A stretch of 64,000 bases of DNA from Synanceia verrucosa (GCA_029721515.1 CM056561.1:12786501-12850500); one strand, 5' to 3'; positions 47,701 through 60,519 are shown, counted from the first letter of the stretch. Numbers and translations are program-made. Notes: generated by a model not told the origin, from the letters alone.

Positions 47701-50700
47701 TATGCTGTCTTCGTGTTACATGAGGGTTACTGTAAATATTGGTTTTCCTTGTAAACAGCATTTGTGATGCCTCTACCACTGTCCAAACTCAGCAGAGTTG
47801 TTGGCTTGTATAAGTTATGAAAACTGCTGCTCCCTTCCTACAGCTGGCATCCACCCTGTATCACCCTTTTAGCTACACATCCATGCTACCCGCAAGCATG
47901 GTAAATGATGAGCTGGGAGCTACTTCCCTTTCCTGCAGGAACAGTAGTCACAAGGAAATGATTTTTGCCCCAGGCCTTTCCAAGTTGATCTAGAGTTGGT
48001 AACGAGGGAAGAAATGTGCCAGAAAAGAGACAGCTAGTAGGGCAAGATCCCATGAGGGGATCTTCCCACAAATCATAAGAAGTAGTCAAATATTTTGGGT
48101 GCATTATGAAACAATATAGACTGCCACAGTCTATGTAATTGATGGGAAAGTTTCCTTGTCACATTCCCTGAACTTTGTGATACATTCATGTCAACATTCA
48201 AGTTATGATGATGACCTGGAAACTAATACAGGAGTCCAAATGTGTCCTTTATTCCAGAAAATCAAACCCAAATGTAATTAATGTTGTGCTACATCTTTCA
48301 CTGCACAGTATTTTGAACCCATCGATCTCTACCTCCCATCCCAAATGATGTAAAGGCAGCACAACGTGCAGAGTTGATGCTGAAAATAATATAGGCAACT
48401 TAAATTTGTGTTGAACGAAAAAAAGCCTAGGTGTATACAGTAATAGTGGTATAGTATACAGAATACAGAATATAAGCATAAAATCAATGGACTGATCTGT
48501 GAGTTTGTCTTGGCCATAGATGCCCCACACCAGGCTGTGACGGCAGTGGACACATCACTGGCAACTACGCATCACATCGAAGGTAAGACCTGCACTCTGA
48601 CTTAGAAATGATAAACAAAGTGTTCTGTCTGGAATGAGTCAACAAATCTGATACCAGCCTGTAGAAGTGTAGATAAGCATGGCACAGGCCTTGAAGTAGG
48701 CCAGAACTTGCCAGTCCAGTCCTCCAGAATTACATTACATTTCTGTCCAGCTGAGTACCATTGCTTGTCATTCAGTATGGCCACTTTCCAATGAATGTAG
48801 GTAGGTACGGTAGTTAGGTAGATGTAGTCACTGTAACTATTGAATGAAGATCACTTTTCTTCAAATAAGCAGCAAGGAGTGCCAAATGTGCAGCTGTGTT
48901 AAGTAAAATATGTTGGAAGTTGGAAAGCTGGTGAATAAGAGCATAGATTTCTGCCTCTGTCCATGCATCATAGCCTGTACAGAATCAGATATGTAGCATA
49001 GATATCTCCTACTATCATTTATGCACATGAATTATGACATGTATTTCACATTTAAAATGAATCAAGCAAATTAATAATTCTTGCACTTGCTTATGCCCCC
49101 AAATACTGCATATACTTAATTTGTAGGCTGTGAGAAGAGTACAGTTAAAGCACTGACATGACACATTCACTTGTATGTAATCCCTTTAAGAGTACATATG
49201 AAGACTTGGTATGAACATTCATCCAAAATATATTTTGGCGTAAATCTTCTCCAGGTAATTACCACAAATAAGCCCTTGCCTTTTAGCTTTGTTTCTTCAG
49301 GTTAGAAGAACCTCACCACAGTTCCTTTAAATAGAGGAAAACATTTTCAGATTGACTGGTGTTCAGGTGTAAAATAATCTACTGAAATGAAGTTGAAGAT
49401 GTTTCGCTTTGTTTTCATTCAAATGTGACTTCTATTCTAATGAACATGCTACTGTAGCACCTGGAGAAGGAACATTACCTGATGTGACATTGGACATGGA
49501 CAAATGCTGTTAGAACATCTTCTGCCAGTGGATTGTTTCATTTACACTTGATATCATTCTGCCTGGTTGATTGAGAGACTGTATGTACACACACACACAC
49601 ATATGCACAGAGGTTCATCATGCATTATTTGTCCCACCCAACAACTCCACTACTTTATGGATTAGATAATAAAGAAACTCCTGTCCTCCCTGTGTGTGCT
49701 GCCCAGTCCTGTCCTGGCTCTGTAGTCCAGTTCAGGTTCTGGCTCTTTCCTTCACTCATACTCAGACATTCTGTTCTCAGTCTGGTTTTCTGACATTCTC
49801 TCTCTAACCTATCTTCCAGTCTGTCAGGCTGTCCTCTTGCTGATAAATCACTTCGGACCCTCATGGCTGCCCACACAGCTGAACTAAAGTATGTCTGCTT
49901 TCTCCTCTCTCTCACCTCCAACATGTTCACTGAGCACTCAGTCTGCAGCTACGACTCTGTCCCTGCTCTCCTTTTAACACTAATATAAAACAGTCAAAAT
50001 CAAATTATAATTAAGTCCACTACTGAAAAAACAAAAACAAAAGCAATTAGCCCTAATGATCTAGTAAGAAAAATAGTGGTTTCAGCCTACAGTCTGCTTA
50101 TAATGTAAGTCTGTGGAATGAAAGAGCATTTGTGTGTGTCTCAGGTGTCCTACTCCAGGTTGTGATGGATCAGGCCACATTACAGGAAACTATGCTTCAC
50201 ATAGAAGGTAGGAGCTCTTCTACTGTTCTGTCTGCTGTGATATCAGATACTCCGTGCAGACAGATACTGTGATTAGTTTTCTCCTCTGCCAGTTTGTCTG
50301 GATGCCCTCGAGCCAAAAAAGGAGGGGTTAAATCAACCCCCACCAAGGATGACAAGGAAGACTCTGAGCTCTTAAGGTGAGCAGCAGTAACTCATTGGCT
50401 CTTTCCAACAACACAATCATCATCAGGACAAAATGTACTTGAGTACTTTCATGTACTTACTTGATGACATATCTAGAACATTCTGGGGCATATGCAGTCG
50501 TTGCCTGATAAATTTGTGGTGAATTTTGTTTTCCATCATAATTGTAAAACATCAAATTTGGATGGAAGAGCCATTTCTACATTCCATCAGCAAGAGTCAA
50601 GCCTGTCAGATGGTGCTTTTTGCCTGTCCCTAGGTGTCCAGTTCCTGGCTGTGACAGTCTGGGCCACATCAGTGGGAAGTATGCCACCCACCGCAGTGCT

Positions 50701-53700
50701 TACGGCTGTCCGCTGGCAGCACGCAGGCAGAAGGAAGGTCTTCTTAACGGCACTCCCTTCTCCTGGAAGGCCTTCAAGACCGAGGGCCCGACCTGTCCAA
50801 CGCCAGGCTGCGATGGATCTGGCCATGCTAATGGCAGTTTCCTGACACACCGCAGGTATATGCGGTATATATAAGTAAAATATAAACTATATGCCGTATA
50901 GTTGAAAGCAAATTGAGTAGTGTGAGGGGTTGTATCCTTTAGGGTCCTAATACAGTACATACTGTGCAAATCACAGTCTTGTAATGTATGTAATGTAAGA
51001 GCTCTTGATCCTGATCAACTGCTCCTCTCAGTTTATCAGGTTGTCCCCGAGCGTCGGCCAACAAGAAAAGAGCCAAGTTCCCTGGAGATGAGTATATCAC
51101 TGCAAAGATCAGAGCCAGTGATGGTAAGACACAGTACATTCCACTCTGCCTAAAAGTATGCCCCTAACTATTCCCATATGGAAAAGAAACAGAAAAAACA
51201 ATGTACTGAAATTCATGTATGAAACTTGTATGTAAAGCATACAACAGTGAATCCAGATATAAGATCCTTAGTAAATTTAAACAAAATTAAACTTGTATGA
51301 TTTGGGTATATGACAGTAATGATACATACAATATCCTTAGACTTCTTTTTATTTTCTTGCATGAAAAGAATGCAAAAGTGGCCACTTGCAAGAGTAAGTC
51401 ATATTACTATTCATGAATTTCAGTGCATTTTTTTTTCAATACGTTTTTTCTTTCTTTTCCGTATTGGTTACTACTGATACCAAAACATGAGATCAGAACA
51501 TCACAACAAATAAAGCCCCCAATGTCATAGACTCAGATGCAATATCCTCTGCAATTTCAAGGTTACTTTTAGCGAAATTATTTTTATTAAATGGTCACTA
51601 TATCCTGACAGTAGTGCATGAGACAGGTACTCTGAAAAATCACGGCCTCTCCTAATGCCATCTACTAAATTACACAGACTGGAGTTAAACAACGTCAGAA
51701 ATGAGGAGTCTCGAAGCATTTCATTACTGCTTGTGAACTCAGAACAAACTGTCAAACTTGGCAGCACTGATAAACTGATTACCGTAATGCATATTTCTCT
51801 CCTCTCCCAGCAAACTTTTCATTTTACAGCTAAAAATTTTCGAGGAGAAAAAATAATTAACAGAATCTCTATTATTCAACATCATTTTCAGTATTTGATT
51901 AGTGTTGCCTTGTTTGACAGATTTATTGGAGTTGCCCAGAGATTAGGAGGCAGAGGAACAGAGGATTTTTTTTCACAGATTATTTGTGGTGCGCTACTGT
52001 CAAGGTATGACCAACTTTAATACTTTAATAAACTTGTTGCCACTACATGCGGCACTACAAGTAAGATGGGCAGTTGTCTTAATATTCTGTGTGATTTTGC
52101 TCTTATTCAGTTCTTGACAACGATGAGGATATCAAGCAGCTCAACAAGGAGATAAATGAGCTGAGTGAATCCAACTCAGAGATGGAGGCTGACATGATGA
52201 ACCTGCACAGTCAGGTGAAACAGTTTTCTTTTTTGACATTTTTTATTTTTAATTTTGTGAGAGCATTGTAATACAGTGCTTACTTTCAGATAATATACAA
52301 TGGTATGTCACCACTCACAATTGAATTTTTTGTTTACAAAACAGGAAACAAAATACAGAAAATCTGATGAATTATATTTGAGAACTTTGAACAAACTGGG
52401 AAAGATCAACATATAAAAGAGCAAATATAAAAATTGCTACCAGGGAGTTTTGAAATAAAATAAACTGTAGGTGAAACAAACCTTTCGTTAGTCCCAATAA
52501 AACATTCAAGAGTAAAGTATAAAAACAGCATTACAGGGTCATTCATTCAGTACTTCTCTCTGTTCATGACTAGCATATCTAACCCACTTGGCCTACAGTT
52601 TAATAAATGTGTTTTCCTGAAGGCAAATGGAGAGTGTAATCTTTTCCATAAGATAAATGTACTATACCTATCCATTCCTGTGGGTGGGTCAGGGAGCAAC
52701 CACTGCCTTTTTTACCAGCAGATATACCAAATAAATATGCTTCATCTCACCTAACCTGGAAATCTAAATTTCCTAAAAATAGCGTGGAAATTGCATTGCT
52801 AGTTTAGTGTTAAATATGCCTCTTAATACTATATGAAGCTCTGTCCAAAAGGATTTAACCACGGGACACTCCCAAAACATGTGCCAGTGATTGGCTTCCC
52901 AGTGTCTCCAGCTCGTAGCTTCTCCTCCAGTAAAATGTGCCTTTTGTTTTGGTGTAACAAAGAAACGGACCATACACGTCCATACGAACTCCCCAACAAT
53001 ATATGTTTTCAAGCACATCAATGAGACACTGCCACTGTGAAAAGAGGCTATTGGTTTGAAATTGAGCAGAGGCATCTGACTGTAGAGACAGATGGATGCT
53101 GCACAGACCAGCAACGAGTAAGTCTTGCTGCTTTTGTCCCAGAGACCAACTACTACTAACTAACTAAGACATTCCCTGTTACCTATAGGCTGCCATGACA
53201 TTCACCTCTCCATTTTGAACAGGAGAGAGGAATTTCAAACTGAATACACATTTTTATACCCAAATTTCAGCCAGCACAGAGGAATTTGAAAATGCATGGA
53301 CAACAACAATAAATATTTATTCATATTAAAAACATAATTTTGATGAATTGGTGAATTAACTAGGGTGGCACGGTGGTGCAGTGGTTAGCACTGTTGCCTC
53401 ACAGCAAAAAGGTACTGGGTTCGATTCCCTTTCTATATGGAGTTTGCATGTTCTCCTCATAACTGCGTGGGTTCTCTCCGGGTACTCCGGCTTCCTCCCA
53501 CCATCCAAAAACATGTATTGGGATTAGGTTAACTGGCTTATTAAGTGAGTGTGAATGGTTGTCTGTCTCGAAGTGCCCTGCGATGAATTGGCGACTTGTC
53601 CAGGACTTCGCCCTAAGACAGCTGACCCTTCCCCCGTGACCCTATGTGAGGATAAGCGGTAGAAAATGGATGGATGGATGAATGGTGGATTTCTGCTCCT

Positions 53701-54677
53701 ATTGTCAAGTCCTCTGTGCTGCTGTTTCAGGATTATGCTTTGTGTCTTTGATTCAGATCTCTTCAATGGAGAAAAATCTGAAGAGCATGGAGGAGGAGAA
53801 CAAACATATCGAAGAGAGAAATGAGGCCTTGTTCCTGGAGCTATCCGGCCTGAGTCAGGCCTTAATACGCAGCCTGGCCAACATCCGCCTGCCCACCATG
53901 GTGAGTATTTCAAATGTCTTTTTTTTTTTTTTTTAAATAGGTCAAAATTGGATGTGTTGTGAAGAAATGTGGTTCTGACATTCATTTTTCCCCTCAGGAT
54001 GATATAAAATAACTTGACTTTTCATCTAGCACCGTCATCATATCACAACTTTGGAGCAAAGGACCAAAACTAAAAAATAAAAGTTTGAATTGATTCCCAT
54101 CAGCCTCACCTGTTGTTTATGTTAATGCCATTTTCCAATCTTACCATGGTAGCATGCAAACCCAATCAGCATATAGCAGTTCTAACATTAGCTATCTGAT
54201 AATGATGAATGGCTAGGTTTATTCTCTGCTAATAAGAGAGAGTGTTTTAACTGGGCCAACAAACAGCAGCATCTTTCCTCTGGCTTCTGTGAAGGTTAAT
54301 TGATGTTCGTTTACTACACCACGCTCGTTAGGATCTAATCCAAAAACTCATTCACACATCACTTGTACAGGTACTGCTGATCCTTCTAATCGGTGGGCGC
54401 AAGCCTTCATCAATCTGCTTTTTAAGACAAGGACATTATGTGATATTATTGATAACTGATATTGTTTTATCCAATGTGTTAATGATTTGTTTACTTCTCA
54501 ATCTTTATGACTTCTGAACTTGTGTGTGTTCAGCAGGAGCCACTGTCAGAGCAGAACTTTGACAAATATGTGGACACCCTGACCCACATGTTTACCAATA
54601 AAGACTGCTACCAGAACCCTGAGAACCGGGCTCTGCTTGAGTCCATCAACCAGGCGGTGAAGGGTATTGAGGTGTGA
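38651..54677 (+). CDS. myt1: Myelin transcription factor 1 (neural C2HC zinc-finger protein)
   Basis: MYT1 is a nuclear DNA-binding factor of neural and oligodendrocyte lineages. Twenty-one coding exons: 38651-38705, 40965-41007, 41098-41166, 41465-41688, 42167-43264, 43653-43772, 44043-44133, 44416-44529, 44618-44835, 45643-45845, 45946-46161, 47427-47575, 48520-48582, 49820-49888, 50145-50207, 50293-50376, 50634-50855, 51032-51123, 52111-52214, 53757-53900, 54537-54677. They total 3582 nt, 1193 codons plus stop, with AG/GT borders. The start MSQDTAETRTRSRSK matches human MYT1. Seven C2HC fingers (CPxPGC-x-GxGHxxG-x4-HR) begin near residues 36, 503, 547, 868, 912, 961 and 1014. A long Glu/Asp tract fills exon 5, then MTRGNLGLLEQAIALKAE. 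The central MYT1 domain spans exons 9-11 (RPMCFVKQLEIPQYGSYRP; AAHMAATAILNLSTRCWE). A coiled coil follows in exons 19-20. Seven fingers and these linkers favour myt1 over myt1l or st18. myt1a versus myt1b cannot be decided. Confidence 0.97.
38715..38770. repeat. CA microsatellite beside the myt1 exon 1 donor
   Basis: (CA)n starts about 10 bases after the 5' splice site of the first myt1 coding exon and runs about 55 bp with a few AAA interruptions. Confidence 0.9.
38960..40645 (-). mobile_element. Tc1-like element relic, copy 2 (inverse to copy 1)
   Basis: The segment is the inverted counterpart of 33790-34998. Shared blocks include AAAGTGTCAGTGTCATCAAGAT, TTTACATTTGCACAACAGTTA and, at the right end, CACCAAAGCGACTGAGAAAAA. 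On the minus strand near 39910-40100 the transposase N-terminal fragment reappears. It lies in myt1 intron 1. An inner copy of the terminal block at about 39290 suggests an internal duplication or a second insertion. Confidence 0.6.
42855..43040 (+). repeat. GAG/GAA repeat encoding the poly-Glu tract of myt1
   Basis: Two (GAG/GAA)n runs (about 42855-42891 and 42957-43040) inside exon 5 encode the acidic tracts of Myt1. They remain in frame and open, so they are coding and not intronic. They are likely to vary in length between individuals. Confidence 0.85.
46561..47303. mobile_element. Non-autonomous DNA transposon in myt1 intron 11, copy 1
   Basis: It has inverted termini GGTCGCTTTCACAC at the left and GTGTGAAAGTGACC at the right. 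TAT flanks both ends, compatible with a 2-3-bp target duplication. The interior has no transposase. A close relative in the opposite orientation fills 63480-64000. Harbinger-like ends are a possibility, but the class is not proven. Confidence 0.75.
48600..49810. other. myt1 intron 13 without recognised elements
   Basis: No exon or clear repeat was seen apart from a short CA run near 49590. Composition is ordinary for the introns of this gene. Confidence 0.4.
52560..53170 (-). pseudogene. L1/Tx1-type LINE ORF2 C-terminal fragment in myt1 intron 19
   Basis: The minus strand encodes ATSWRHWEANHWHMFWECP and then VVKSFWTELHIVLRGIF, the Trp/Cys-rich C-terminal segment of fish L1-clade ORF2. The frame is short and decayed. 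It is antisense to myt1. Confidence 0.7.
53364..53690 (+). mobile_element. tRNA-headed SINE, copy 2
   Basis: It starts GGTGGCACGGTGGTGCAGTG, has the B box GGGTTCGATTCCC, the conserved body and a TGGATGGATGGATG tail. It lies in myt1 intron 19, its tail ending about 65 bases before exon 20. Flanking duplications are not clear. Confidence 0.82.
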
Positions 54678-55650
54678 CAGGCAGGAGGAGGACAGGGCAG
54701 GACTTCACAGTGGTTACACCAATCTTTGTTTCCAAACCCTTTAGATACTGTATGTAATTAATTCTTCTCATTTGGAACTTTATCATCTGTTCTTTGCATT
54801 AGTTTGCTGTTTGCATGTTGCTTTATGATGGTATGAGCGTGAGCAGATTAAGATGTGGATGTAAAATGTGGCAACACACTGGAAAAAACTGTAAGCAAGG
54901 TCATCTTAAGGTATACAGACTTAGCACAAAGTGCAAAACAAAAATAAAAGTCAGCAGTACAGTATACAGCCTGAGCTGAGCAGATTCTATTAGTTAGTGA
55001 ACATATCCCATCTCCACTCAGTATTGTTGATAGTATTCTGTATGAGCGTAGTGATGTTGCACCTCCAGGACTAGTTTGTAGAGTCATTCTTAATATTGCT
55101 GTGTAACTATTTAAGTCAATTGCAAATGTTGGTTTAATAACTTATTCATTCATGTCTGCTGTATTATTTTTTTTGTTGGCCTATTTATTATTCATTATAT
55201 ATTTATTAACTTTTTAATTTCAAAATGCTAGGTTTTGAAATTAAAAGAATATTTTAAATGGTAACCAAGAGAAGGGAATCATTTCCTCTGCATTGTTGAA
55301 CAAAGAGGAAATATTTTAAGAGATCAACTATGAATTGTTTTATATATCTTATTATTTATTTAAAATACTGGAATCTTTTTAAGTGCAAATATTTTGTAAC
55401 TGAAAGTTTTTTAATCATTTTCTAAAGATTTTTTTGGTGCTTCTGTTTATATGATTTTCCTTTTTATTTTCACAAACTATTTTGAGTACATTGCAATACA
55501 CTGGGTATATTGAGCGGCACATATTTGGTATTTATTTGGTGATGAAGAACAAAGTGATGGTGAATATTTATTTTGTATTGTCTCTGTGTTATGATGGCTG
55601 TATATGGATTAGTTTTTAAGTTGCTCTTGAAATAAAGGTTAACTCACAGT
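54678..55650 (+). other. myt1 3' UTR
   Basis: From the stop codon to the poly(A) signal the DNA is AT-rich with no coding frame. Several ATTTA motifs (for example near 55190-55215 and 55360) are visible, so AU-rich regulation of the mRNA is possible. Confidence 0.65.
55631..55636 (+). terminator. myt1 poly(A) signal
   Basis: AATAAA about 950 bases after the myt1 stop codon, just before a LINE insertion. Confidence 0.6.
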
Positions 55651-55654
55651 TAAT

Positions 55655-57760
55655 GTGGACTCTGCTCCTATTTCTTACAGCCTGATGACATTCTTCTGTC
55701 CACCATGGTACCATCTTCCTGTTCCTCTTGCCTTTACTCTTGGGTATAGCACCATTTGGTGCTCCTGTAATTGCTGAGGTTACTTGTTGATTTATTTCAT
55801 CAATGTCTCCAAGCATTTCTATCCTGTCCATTGATTCCTCACTCAATCTCTGAAACTTGCCCCACTCTGCTTTTTGAAACACCCACTTGATTCCCCCACT
55901 TACTTTAACTTCTACTCTCTCCCCCACCCTGCATAAAACTAGATAATGATCACTTCCAATTGTTGATGCTGTCCACACTTCCCAGTTATTGATTCCAGCC
56001 AGTGTTAGACACTAACGTTATAGCCAATGCTGATTCTGTACCTGCTGTTATGTTTACTCTTGTTCCTCTGCCGTCATTAACACACAACAAACCCCTTTCA
56101 TCCATCAAATCTTCAATGACCTGTCCATTCATGTCTGTCTGTAACGCTCCTCACACCGTGTTGTGAGTATTCAAGTCTGCACACCAAATTACCTTATTTC
56201 TGTCTTGTCCTTTTATCTTTCATAGGCTATCCAAAACCAGCCTCTTACATGGATTATAGTAGTTAATTATAACCACTTTCACCACTTTCTCCCCTTTCTC
56301 ATACTTCCACCACTACATACTCCTGGTCCACTCCCATTTCCAGTTGTCTATATGGAATGTCTTGTTTGATAAATGTAGCACTGCCTCCTCCTCCCCCTTC
56401 TGTCTTTCCTTATCATTGTATACCCATATAGCACAAAGTCTAAATTTGGTTTTAGCCATGTTTCCTGCACACACAATACACCAACTCTTTAATGAAATGC
56501 TTGAACTCCTGACCATTAGCCAGTAAGCTCCTGGCATTCCATTGTAAGATTATAACCATAATTAATATCAGCCAACCCATGGTGTTTCCTGTTGTCCTTC
56601 ACTTCTTCCCATGTCAGTCTGAATAATCCCAAATGATGCACTGCTGCTTTAACAATTAGCTGGGTTTTTTCAGTTTTTGATTTCACCTCAGCCATACTGT
56701 TGATGACCCCTGCAATGAATGTTATCAAATCCATTTTCTCCACATACATCCTCTCATTTGTTCTTTGTTGCCCCTCTTGACTTCCCATTATTCCTTGACC
56801 ATTAGTTCCATTATCCTGCCCCCTTGCCACCCTTACAGCTTCAGCATATGATATCTTTCTTTCAACCCTTACTTTTTGGATATTACTCTCTCTTTTCATG
56901 GCCTCACAGCCTCCATATGCTTCTTTTGTTGTCTTCATTCTCTACACATTCATTGTCTTTCCTCCTTTAATATTCCTCTTAAGCTCCTCCAGTTCCACAC
57001 TCAATGACACCCCTGTAATCACTCCTCTGCATCCACAACCATTTCGTGCTCCCACTCCCCCCTGTGCTTGCCACCTTGTTTTTCCCCAATTCTTTCAGTT
57101 TGCTCTCTCAACTTGCTCCTTTGCAAACTGTATCTCCCTTATTTTCCTAGCTAGAATTGTTGTTAGCACAAATGGGTTAAGCTTCCTCGTGTTGTCTTGT
57201 GTCTTTTCATTGCATCATATGACGACAAAACAATTCTCAGGTGTCTCCTTCTCCATATGTTCAGCTCCTTCCTCCTCACTGCTTTCACTGTCATCATTGC
57301 CTTTCTTCTTCCTGTTTTTCCTCCCATGACTCCCTCCACTTGCAACCTTTTCAAACTCACCGTCTCCCCCTTCCTCCACATCCATCCACATCCATCTACC
57401 CAACTGCCTACTTCTGATCCATTCACGGAACAGCCATGCTCAACCACCAGGAAATTGTTTTCAACTCGACTGGGGTTTTCCACAATCTGCCGATTATTTT
57501 CCCCCCGTCCATGACCGTCTGACACCGCCATCCACCTCTCCAGCTCCATTCTTTCAGACCGTATCCAAAAATCAGTGTCATTAAACCCTGCAGTGTTCAA
57601 GCCGATGGTGTCAGAAGTCAATCCGATGTCCGTAATCCAAACTCAGAAACCAGTAAATACTGAAAAAGTCCAAACTGAGTATCAAAACATACAAACTATC
57701 TCCAAAACTTTTTCCAATCTGCCGCCAAACTCCACTGTAACCTAGTTTGCCATTTTGTAA
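55655..57760 (-). mobile_element. Nimb/I-like LINE, 5' part only
   Basis: On the minus strand, frames at 57621-57163 and 56938-56516 look like a Gag-like ORF1 (ISYAEAVRVARG; LIVKAAVHHLGL). Fragments of the ORF2 endonuclease follow (TIGSDHYLVLCRVG; VPWWTEECHQAVRNR). The frames are interrupted by stops. The element ends abruptly near 55655, before any reverse transcriptase. The 33430-33850 fragment may come from the same family. Confidence 0.75.
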
Positions 57761-58055
57761 ATGAAATCTACTTAAGGTTGCGTCTCCTCCTTCCTTATTG
57801 ATGCTTTTCCACTCCTTTATCTATCTTTATATAGCTTTATATATGGTCCATTCATATTATATGTTTGTTTATTTGGAAAGTGTAAAATGAAAAGAAAAAA
57901 CAAAAACATGTTTTATATGGTACAACATATTATCAATATATATCCATATATGACACAATACATTTCTGTACATTATGTATGCATATATGGGAGCATATAT
58001 AGAAGATAATTATATAGTATAACTATATAGTGCTCTTTTTGGTCTTGACTACAAT
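57761..58055. other. AT-rich DNA with TATATGG-like repeats
   Basis: Short degenerate repeats of the type CATATATGG/ATATATGGG occur here and resume after the SINE at 58387-58560. No gene is seen. The SINE appears to have inserted into this low-complexity field. Confidence 0.5.
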
Positions 58056-58376
58056 GTCCATCCATCCATTATCTACCTCATAGGGTCGCGGGGGGCTGGA
58101 GCCTATCCCAGCTGTCTTAGGGCGGAAGGCAGGGTACACCCAGGGCACATAGAGACAGACAACCATTCACACTCACATTCACACCTACGGTCAATTGAAA
58201 TTAGCCAATTAACCTAATCCCCATGCATGTTTTTGGATGGTTCTCTCCGGAGTACCCGGAGACACGGGGAGAACATGCAAACTCCACACAGAAAGGCGCC
58301 GGGCCCGGGATTCGAACCCGGTACCTTCTTGCTGTGAGGCGACAGTGCTAACCACTACTACACCACCGTGCCGCCC
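58056..58376 (-). mobile_element. tRNA-headed SINE, copy 3, with 10-bp target duplication
   Basis: On the minus strand it starts GGGCGGCACGGTGGTG, carries the B box GGGTTCGAATCCC, the full body and a (TGGA)n tail. Direct repeats TGACTACAAT flank it at 58046-58055 and 58377-58386. It is the best-preserved tRNA head of the four copies. Confidence 0.88.
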
Positions 58377-58599
58377 TGACTACAATATATTTTTTATATA
58401 TACCCATATATATAAGCATATACCCATATATTTTCTATGAATATATGCAATATATTGGAAAATATAAATACTAGATCTCATATATGGGAATATATAGCAT
58501 ATAGCATACAGCATATATATACAGCATGCCTAATATATAGCATGATATTTTTCAATATACTGCAATTTTTTTTTCTTTCATAAGGGGGTGCTCTAGAGG

Positions 58600-59655
58600 T
58601 ATACAACACCCATGACGTTGAGATTAAGGGAGAGGAAGCCACGCTGAAATGAATTTTGGATGCTTTCAGAAAATACTGCACCCCAAAGAAAAACATTGTG
58701 TTTGACTGCCATCAGTTTTGGTCACAGCCCATGCCAGAAGGAGTCACCGTTGACATGTTTGTGACAGAACTTCATCAGAAATGCAAAAACTGTGAGTTTG
58801 GAGTGACTGAAAATGACATTATAAGAGATAAACTTGCATTTACTGTGCCTGATGCTCGCGTGAAGGAGAGAATGTAAAAAGAAATAATCCTGACTTTAGA
58901 TAAAGCCGTTGATACAGTATCAGCAGAGCAGCAGAAGTTGCTAAATCTCAAATGAGTGCAATGTGAACAGCACAGCCAGAGGCATCAGTGGAGGCACAAT
59001 ATTAGGTGGCAGCTAGCTCTGAGAGGAAGAAAGCAAGCATGAGAAGAAAGCTGAAACCACCTGATAAATTAAAGGCACAAACAGCTAATCCAAATGCATA
59101 CAGGAAGTGTGGTGGGACGCACAAACCACACCAATGTCCAGCTTTTGGCATCATATACCATAATTGTAACAAGAAAAATCACTACTCCAAAGTGTGTACC
59201 ACACCTCAAAAGAAGACAGGCACTGTTAGAAGTGTGAACGATCGTGACAGAGAGGTTGAATCTCTTTTCATAGGCAATATGTCTTGTACAGGGTCAAAAA
59301 AGACTACTAGGCAGGATGACAATGCGTGGTACACCACTGCCAACATAAAAAAACATGGCTGTCAAGATTAAATTGGACACTGGGGCAGAAGCAAATGTGG
59401 TACCACTGAACATTTTTCAGAAGATTCCAGGTCCGCATCATCTGAAGCCTACCCAAATAGCTCTCGTTGCTTATGCAGGAGCACGCTTGAAACCAGAATG
59501 CACTGTGAGTCTCGCCTGTGATGTGGCCAGGACAAAGTCAGATCTACAATTCTTTGTCATTAAGCACTCCTCCACTCCGATATTAGGCACGGAAGCATGC
59601 AAGAAGCTGAAGCTGGTAAAAAGAATGGAAATGATTGCAGTCAAGATGAGTTAAT
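58600..59655 (+). pseudogene. Gypsy-type retrotransposon Gag and protease fragment
   Basis: The frame at 58656 encodes a Gag-like block (MFVTELHQKCKNCEFG). The frame at 59006 carries two zinc-knuckle-like motifs (CGGTHKPHQC and CNKKNHYSKVC). The frame at 59355 has the protease site KLDTGAEANVVPL and later PILGTEACKKL. Stops and a frame change separate them. No LTR or reverse transcriptase was found. The fragment is broken and is not restored here. Confidence 0.75.
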
Positions 59656-60170
59656 GAGAGATTAAGCTGGAAAGAACACATCAACCTGGTATGTGGTAAA
59701 GTCACCAGATTGCTTGGTGTCAAAATTCGTGACCTGATTAATCAGAGCTGTCAATTCACTTTATATTAAAGTTTGATTTATCCACATCTCATATACTGCA
59801 ACATTGTTTGGGCCAGTACATATGCCTCCAACCTCCATAGTATTTATCTTGTTCAGAAAAGTTTTGTTAGAATTGCCACATTTTCAAAACAACTGGATGC
59901 TTCTGCTCCCCTTTTTGAAAAACTCAAGATAATGACAATTTTTCAGTTCAATATATACCAAATAGGCATTTTCATTTTTAAGTATTTGTATATTCCAAAT
60001 TCTATTCCTAAACCTTTCAGTGAATATTTCCAAGTCAACTCACAATTACATAGATACAATACTAGACAATTGACAAGATTTCACCCTCCTCATTATCGCA
60101 CCACCCTTGGACAATTTCCCTTAAAATACAGAGGTACAATACTGGAATGAACCATACAGTTCTCCTCTTT
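59655..60170 (+). pseudogene. 3' part of a LINE ORF2 (reverse-transcriptase C terminus)
   Basis: The open frame 59773-60150 carries YPHLIYCNIVWASTYASNL, VQKSFVRIATFSK, APLFEKLKI and YNTRQLTRFHPP, the order of the C-terminal RT tail in fish Rex/L2-type LINEs. Upstream the same element is out of frame. It directly follows the gypsy-type fragment. Confidence 0.7.
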
Positions 60171-60519
60171 TAACATGTATAAGAGCAGTTTGCGGGCCGT
60201 TGTGATTGCTCAGGTCACCAAGTAGGACAAACACTCAGATACAGGCACATGTGCACACACACATTTCTTCACTTTTCTTTTATTTAAATTTTTTATTTCT
60301 ATAATTAATATTATTGTAATTTTGTTTTATTTTTATGGTTACTATTTTTTTCCTATCACATAGTTATTTGTTTTCAATTTAACTTGTGAGGTTTAATATA
60401 GTTAGAGGTCCTGTATAAGCCCTTTTGGGTTTCTAGCCACTACCTTGCACTCTTTTGTTGTTATCTCTTTTTCTCTTATTATTGTGCAAAATAAAAACCT
60501 TCAAACCTACAAGCTAATG

